Shown: in pieces, positions 4,616 through 7,918 of the stretch
Layout: every line of letters begins with the position of its first letter
Numbering within the stretch: the stretch's first letter is position 1
Assembly: GCA_964369265.1 (NCBI GenBank)
Contig: CAYJEV010000077.1
Coordinates: 1-7,918 of the forward strand
Reading direction: 5' to 3'
Source of the DNA: DAMCAP01 sp964369265
GTDB lineage: Bacteria; Bacillota; Clostridia; Oscillospirales; Ruminococcaceae
Length of the DNA: 7,918 bases
Notes under the pieces: generated by a model
Told to the model about the DNA's origin: nothing
What the model saw: only the letters and a program-made list of their open reading frames with translations
The model's database searches: none
Program-made: the position numbers and the translations under genes

Positions 4616-6293
4616 AACCTTTGTTAGAATTTTAGGCGCAGTTATTGCATTATTTTTAATTATTTCAATGATAGCGCCAGCCTTTGCAACAGGCGATGTA
4701 ACAGCTAATAGCTATCAAATTGGTAGCCGCACTAGTGGTGTTAAAGTTTCAGGCACGCCAAGTAGTGATTTTAAGGAAACAGGATATTATGACTTTTCTA
4801 TTGAAAAATTAGATGGTAGTGACGTAGGCTTTAGAATTAAAAAGCCTGATGGTAGTAGTGAGGTTGTGACATCAACTATAGATGCTAATGGCAGAATTTC
4901 AGTTTGGGGACTTACATTATCGCCATTAACTGGTGAGGCTTGGGTATTTGGAAAAGAGTTTAAAATTTCAATAGTTTCAGGGGCTTCAAGTGGTTCAGTT
5001 AAGGTTGTAGACGCTGAAATGACTAAGTACGATTCAGACACAATAGTTACCTCAATTAAAAAAGGCTCTTTATTTAACCTAACCTTAACTATTGAAGATA
5101 ATTCAATAGTTGCAGCAGAGCTTGATCCAAATTCTATAACAGTTACTTATAGTTCATCCTCTTTCCTTAGAGAGGGTGATTCAATTACTGTAAACACAAG
5201 AGGTACAGGATATGCAACATTTGATATTCATTTAGATGAACTTAGATATAATGGAACAGGAAAGGACTTAAGCCTAACCTTATATTATGAGGCAAATGGT
5301 ACAGAATATAGCTCTAGCATTACATACACAGTTCCTGGTGTAACTGAATATATTCCAAACAGCAGTAACGATGACGATGACGACGATGAGGACGAAGATA
5401 TTGAGATTGACCCTCTAACTCCATACATAATTGTTGAGAATTATACTTATGGCGGAACAAATGTTTCTGCCGGCACAGAGTTTAACCTAAGAGTTGTGTT
5501 AAGAAACACAAGCACAACGCATACATTAGAAAACATTAAAATGAGCATGAGCCCAACTGGCGTTTTTTCAATGACTAGCTCTTCAAACACATTTTATATA
5601 GATGAGCTACAAGCGGGAAGCTCTATTCAAAAAGATATGACGCTATTTGCAGGGCTGAGCAGTGTAACTGATGATATGGATGCAAATGCTGTTGGAATGG
5701 ACTTTTCTTTCCAATATGTTTCAAATGATGTTAGAAAAGATGGCACTTCAAGCGAAAAAATAACAATACCTGTATTCTATCCAGATAGATTTGAATACAC
5801 AGAGCCAACTTATCCGCAAGAAGTATATGTAGGCGAAGAGTTTAATTTAAGCATACCTGTTGTCAATAAAGGAAGAAGTACAGTTTATAACTTAACAGCC
5901 GAGCTAGTTGGCGCTGATGCTTCAGGAGATCAAAGAATATATTTAGGCAACCTTGAAGAGGGAAGAGAAGAATATATTGATTTCTACATAGCTCCTGACA
6001 TTGGTGGAGAGCTAGAAGGCTATGTGCTTTTAAGCTATGAGGATGCTAATATGCAGCCAATTGAGAGAGTTATAAACTTTGACACTAACGTAATAGAACC
6101 TTACTACCCAGAAGTAGACGAGCCATATATGCCACCAATTGATATGCCAGATCCAGAAGCCGAAGAAACTGGTGTTGACAAAAAGACATTACTATTTGGC
6201 ATAAGCTTTGTTATAGTGGCTGCAACAAGTGCTTATATCACAGTTAACAAGATTAAGCATAAGAGGAGTGAGTTCGAGGATGAAACTATATGA
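4602..6293 (+). CDS. Secreted, membrane-anchored CARDB/COG1361-like protein
   Basis: The 563-residue protein is exported and anchored. A signal peptide covers residues 1-29 (RKNK, hydrophobic core 9-24, likely cleavage after APAFA). An N-terminal region (about 30-250) has a beta-rich, Ser/Thr/Gly composition and is not recognised. An acidic linker (256-271) has six Asp in a row followed by alternating Glu and Asp. Two Ig-like CARDB/COG1361-type modules follow, about 272-390 (AGTEFNLRVVLRNTS) and 397-498 (VGEEFNLSIPVVNKG). A Pro/acid-rich stalk (499-526), a transmembrane helix (about 528-547) and a short basic, then acidic, cytoplasmic tail complete it. The order suggests the bulk lies outside the cell with the C-terminus inside. 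It lies between the ATPase and permease genes, overlapping each by 14 nt, so it is probably an accessory or adaptor subunit in the position MacA has in Gram-negatives, although it is unrelated in sequence. Ligand and partner are unknown. Confidence 0.8.
   Translation: MRKNKTFVRILGAVIALFLIISMIAPAFATGDVTANSYQIGSRTSGVKVSGTPSSDFKETGYYDFSIEKLDGSDVGFRIKKPDGSSEVVTSTIDANGRISVWGLTLSPLTGEAWVFGKEFKISIVSGASSGSVKVVDAEMTKYDSDTIVTSIKKGSLFNLTLTIEDNSIVAAELDPNSITVTYSSSSFLREGDSITVNTRGTGYATFDIHLDELRYNGTGKDLSLTLYYEANGTEYSSSITYTVPGVTEYIPNSSNDDDDDDEDEDIEIDPLTPYIIVENYTYGGTNVSAGTEFNLRVVLRNTSTTHTLENIKMSMSPTGVFSMTSSSNTFYIDELQAGSSIQKDMTLFAGLSSVTDDMDANAVGMDFSFQYVSNDVRKDGTSSEKITIPVFYPDRFEYTEPTYPQEVYVGEEFNLSIPVVNKGRSTVYNLTAELVGADASGDQRIYLGNLEEGREEYIDFYIAPDIGGELEGYVLLSYEDANMQPIERVINFDTNVIEPYYPEVDEPYMPPIDMPDPEAEETGVDKKTLLFGISFVIVAATSAYITVNKIKHKRSEFEDETI
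6264..6268 (+). promoter_or_regulatory. Ribosome binding site for the permease gene
   Basis: AGGAG lies inside the end of the CARDB-like gene, 11 nt before the ATG at 6280, slightly farther than ideal. The frame is open upstream to an ATG at 6229 and an in-frame GTG at 6268, but neither has a usable site. From 6280 the protein begins with the short amphipathic N-terminus typical of the family. Translational coupling to the upstream gene probably helps. Confidence 0.6.
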
Positions 6294-7641
6294 TATGATT
6301 CACATGTGCCTGCAAAATCTCCTAAGAAGAAAGGTTAGAACTCTTCTGACTGTTGTTGGAGTTGTTGTGGGAACTTGCTCAATAGTTGTCATGATTTCTA
6401 TAGGTATAGGGATGAAAGAGAGCCAAGAAGCTCTTTTGGCTGAGCTTGGCGACTTAACAATAATTGAAGTCTTTTCATATGGTGGTATTGACGAAAATGG
6501 CGATCCATTAGTTATGGACGATGAGTTTTTAGAGCATTTAAACACACTATCCCCTGTTGTTGTAGCAACCCCTTTTTACTATCCTTATCATTTGAATATG
6601 GAGCTTGTAGCTGGCAGGGAAGATAGATACACAAGCTATCTTGATGTGGTTGGTATTTATCCAGATGCCCTAGCAAACTTAGGATATGAAGGCTTAGAGG
6701 GAGATTTAGCCAATGCTTTTGCAGAGCCTTTTTCTATAGTAATGGGGCAGTATGCCGATTACAATTTTAGGGATAACTCAAAAAGGCCAGGCTATAATAG
6801 GGCAAGTCCTTATCCTGACGAGTATGGTGATATAGAGCCTCCTGTGCTTGATATATACACAGAGGACCTGAGCATACTTATGAATCCTCAAGATGAAAAT
6901 GCAGAGAAGTTATACTTTGAAACAAATGTAACTGCACGTTTGGTGGAGGACTGGGGAAAAGGATATGAAACTTCTCGTGGTGTTTTCATGAACATTTACG
7001 ATATTCATAAGCTTGAAGAAGCTTATAATAAAGAGAATAACATAAAAAGTGATGATGAAGATGAACAAGGCTACGAAAATGCTAAAGTTAAAGTCACAAG
7101 CATAGATCAAGTGGAAGCTGTTGAGGAGTATATACAAGATTTTGGCTTTGAAACTTATTCTCTTGAGAGCATAAGAAAGCCAATGGAGGAGCAAGCCCAG
7201 CAACAACAAATGATACTAGGCTCGCTTGGTGCGATATCATTATTTGTTGCAGCTATTGGTATTACTAATACAATGATAATGTCTATTTATGAAAGAACAA
7301 GAGAGATAGGCATTATGAAGGTTGTTGGCTGCTATGTTAATGACATTAGAACTATATTTTTGATGGAGGCTGGAACAATTGGCTTTTGCGGAGGGGTTAT
7401 AGGAATAGCCATCTCATATTTGATATCCTTTTTAATGAATTACTTTGGCTTTAACCTTAATTTAGGAGGGGATATGTTTGGTTCAAGCTCAATGCCTGGA
7501 ACAGATGTATCAATCATTCCTCTATGGCTTGTTGGTATGGCGCTGGTATTCTCGACTTTAATCGGCTTAATATCTGGTTACTACCCAGCTAATCGTGCAG
7601 TTAAAATATCTGCCCTTTCTGCAATAAAGCAAGATAACTAG
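6280..7641 (+). CDS. MacB/FtsX-type ABC transporter permease
   Basis: The 453-residue membrane protein has the MacB layout. A short amphipathic N-terminus with basic NLLRRKVRT (13-21) precedes TM1 (about 20-43). A large extracellular MacB_PCD-like domain (about 44-310) is followed by three C-terminal helices (about 311-335, 359-386 and 412-433). Family signatures are clear: SIYERTREIGIMKVVG (335-350) between TM2 and TM3, the cytoplasmic coupling segment that meets the ATPase, and SGYYPANRAVKISALSAI (432-449) at the end. In this family the complex generally does not carry substrate through the membrane. ATP-driven motion is passed to the outer domain, which works on peptides, lipoproteins or a partner protein. 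The outer domain contains an acidic patch at 257-262. The C-terminal helices are joined by a Gly/Ser-rich loop (396-408). With the ATPase two genes upstream and the anchored CARDB-like protein between, it probably forms a three-part envelope complex. The substrate is unknown. Confidence 0.93.
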   Translation: MKLYDMIHMCLQNLLRRKVRTLLTVVGVVVGTCSIVVMISIGIGMKESQEALLAELGDLTIIEVFSYGGIDENGDPLVMDDEFLEHLNTLSPVVVATPFYYPYHLNMELVAGREDRYTSYLDVVGIYPDALANLGYEGLEGDLANAFAEPFSIVMGQYADYNFRDNSKRPGYNRASPYPDEYGDIEPPVLDIYTEDLSILMNPQDENAEKLYFETNVTARLVEDWGKGYETSRGVFMNIYDIHKLEEAYNKENNIKSDDEDEQGYENAKVKVTSIDQVEAVEEYIQDFGFETYSLESIRKPMEEQAQQQQMILGSLGAISLFVAAIGITNTMIMSIYERTREIGIMKVVGCYVNDIRTIFLMEAGTIGFCGGVIGIAISYLISFLMNYFGFNLNLGGDMFGSSSMPGTDVSIIPLWLVGMALVFSTLIGLISGYYPANRAVKISALSAIKQDN

Positions 7642-7705
7642 CATGAAATAAATGCTGTTGCACTAATGTTACCCAATCAATTATAATACATACTTTATAA
7701 ACCCA

Positions 7706-7738
7706 AAAGCTCTGGCTAGTTTTAGTCAGGGCTTTTTT
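7706..7738 (+). terminator. Rho-independent terminator of the ABC operon
   Basis: A 13-bp stem (7706-7718 with 7723-7735, two G-T pairs), with loop GTTT and arms beginning AAAGCTCTGG, is followed by a run of six T (7733-7738). It lies 64 nt after the permease stop and closes the three-gene transcript. The outer A-T pairs give an A-run before the stem, so weak termination from the other strand is possible. Confidence 0.92.
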
Positions 7739-7861
7739 GTCATGTAATTAAATTTGTGAATAGAATAACTCTTTGCTTATTACTTTAACCCTTTAAATAT
7801 AGACTAAGTTATAACATTTCATTTTATGATTTTAACAAAAAGTTAACAAATTATTAAACCA

Positions 7862-7886
7862 ACAAAATTCGACAAAATTCGACAAA
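7862..7886. repeat. 10-bp tandem repeat overlapping a -35 box
   Basis: ACAAAATTCG is repeated directly at 7862-7871 and 7872-7881, followed by a partial third unit ACAAA. The period equals one DNA helical turn and the units span the -35 of the terminal promoter, so this could be a regulator-binding site. Just upstream, TTAACAAA occurs twice, 11 bp apart (7832-7839 and 7843-7850). Confidence 0.55.
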
Positions 7887-7897
7887 TGTGATATAAT
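7869..7897 (+). promoter_or_regulatory. Extended -10 promoter for a gene beyond the right edge
   Basis: TCGACA (7869-7874, five of six) and TATAAT (7892-7897) are 17 nt apart, and TGA directly before the -10 gives an extended -10 (TGATATAAT). Transcription would start near 7904. No start codon with a Shine-Dalgarno site is reached before the window ends at 7918. Confidence 0.8.
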
Positions 7898-7918
7898 CGT
7901 TACGGAAGTAAAATATAG

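Noticed and set aside
7832..7850. TTAACAAA pair as a Rex (redox repressor) operator
   Set aside because: The Rex site is an inverted repeat, TTGTTAA-N4-TTAACAA. Here the two copies are direct repeats 11 bp apart, so the symmetry is wrong.

Overview
This is an AT-rich window with strong Shine-Dalgarno sites, near-consensus sigma-A promoters, TTG start use and short operons. It suggests a low-GC Gram-positive of the Clostridia type, probably anaerobic: it has a PduL phosphotransacylase, an aldo/keto reductase carrying two 4Fe-4S clusters, and a Gram-positive style MacB-like exporter with an extracellular partner. The assignment rests on gene content and signals, not on a phylogenetic marker. 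No rRNA, tRNA, CRISPR array, transposase or phage gene is visible.

Layout. Positions 1-540 hold no gene. They contain a cluster of TTCACT/AGTGAA words (about 50-151) and a hairpin-rich, repeat-like element (about 215-393). A textbook promoter (543-571) then drives a single-gene unit for PduL (622-1197, +), which ends in a bidirectional terminator (1215-1251). That terminator is shared with a convergent three-gene operon on the minus strand. Read in transcription order, the operon encodes a HAAS/DUF1700-like membrane protein (3534-2836), a ferredoxin-type aldo/keto reductase (2815-1808) and a chorismate mutase fused to an ACT domain without a prephenate dehydratase domain (1783-1265). Its promoter (3591-3563) lies in a 220-bp divergent intergenic region.

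On the other side of that region a three-gene plus-strand operon begins: a MacB/LolD-type ABC ATPase (3755-4615), a secreted, C-terminally membrane-anchored CARDB/COG1361-like protein (4602-6293), and a MacB/FtsX-type permease (6280-7641). Each junction overlaps by exactly 14 nt, and each downstream Shine-Dalgarno site lies inside the upstream gene, so the three proteins are probably made together. A strong hairpin terminator follows (7706-7738). The window closes with an extended -10 promoter (7869-7897) whose -35 is embedded in a 10-bp tandem repeat. It points to a gene beyond the right edge.

How the genes may work together. The ATPase and permease should form one membrane complex of the mechanotransmission (MacB) type. 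The anchored CARDB-like protein is the likely extracellular partner, in the place a MacA adaptor holds in Gram-negatives. Its substrate or target cannot be read from the sequence. The divergent HAAS-like protein may belong to the same envelope response, but this is only inferred from position. The best candidates for something under-described are this ABC/CARDB/MacB trio, the CM-ACT protein lacking its dehydratase domain, and the structured intergenic element upstream of pduL.
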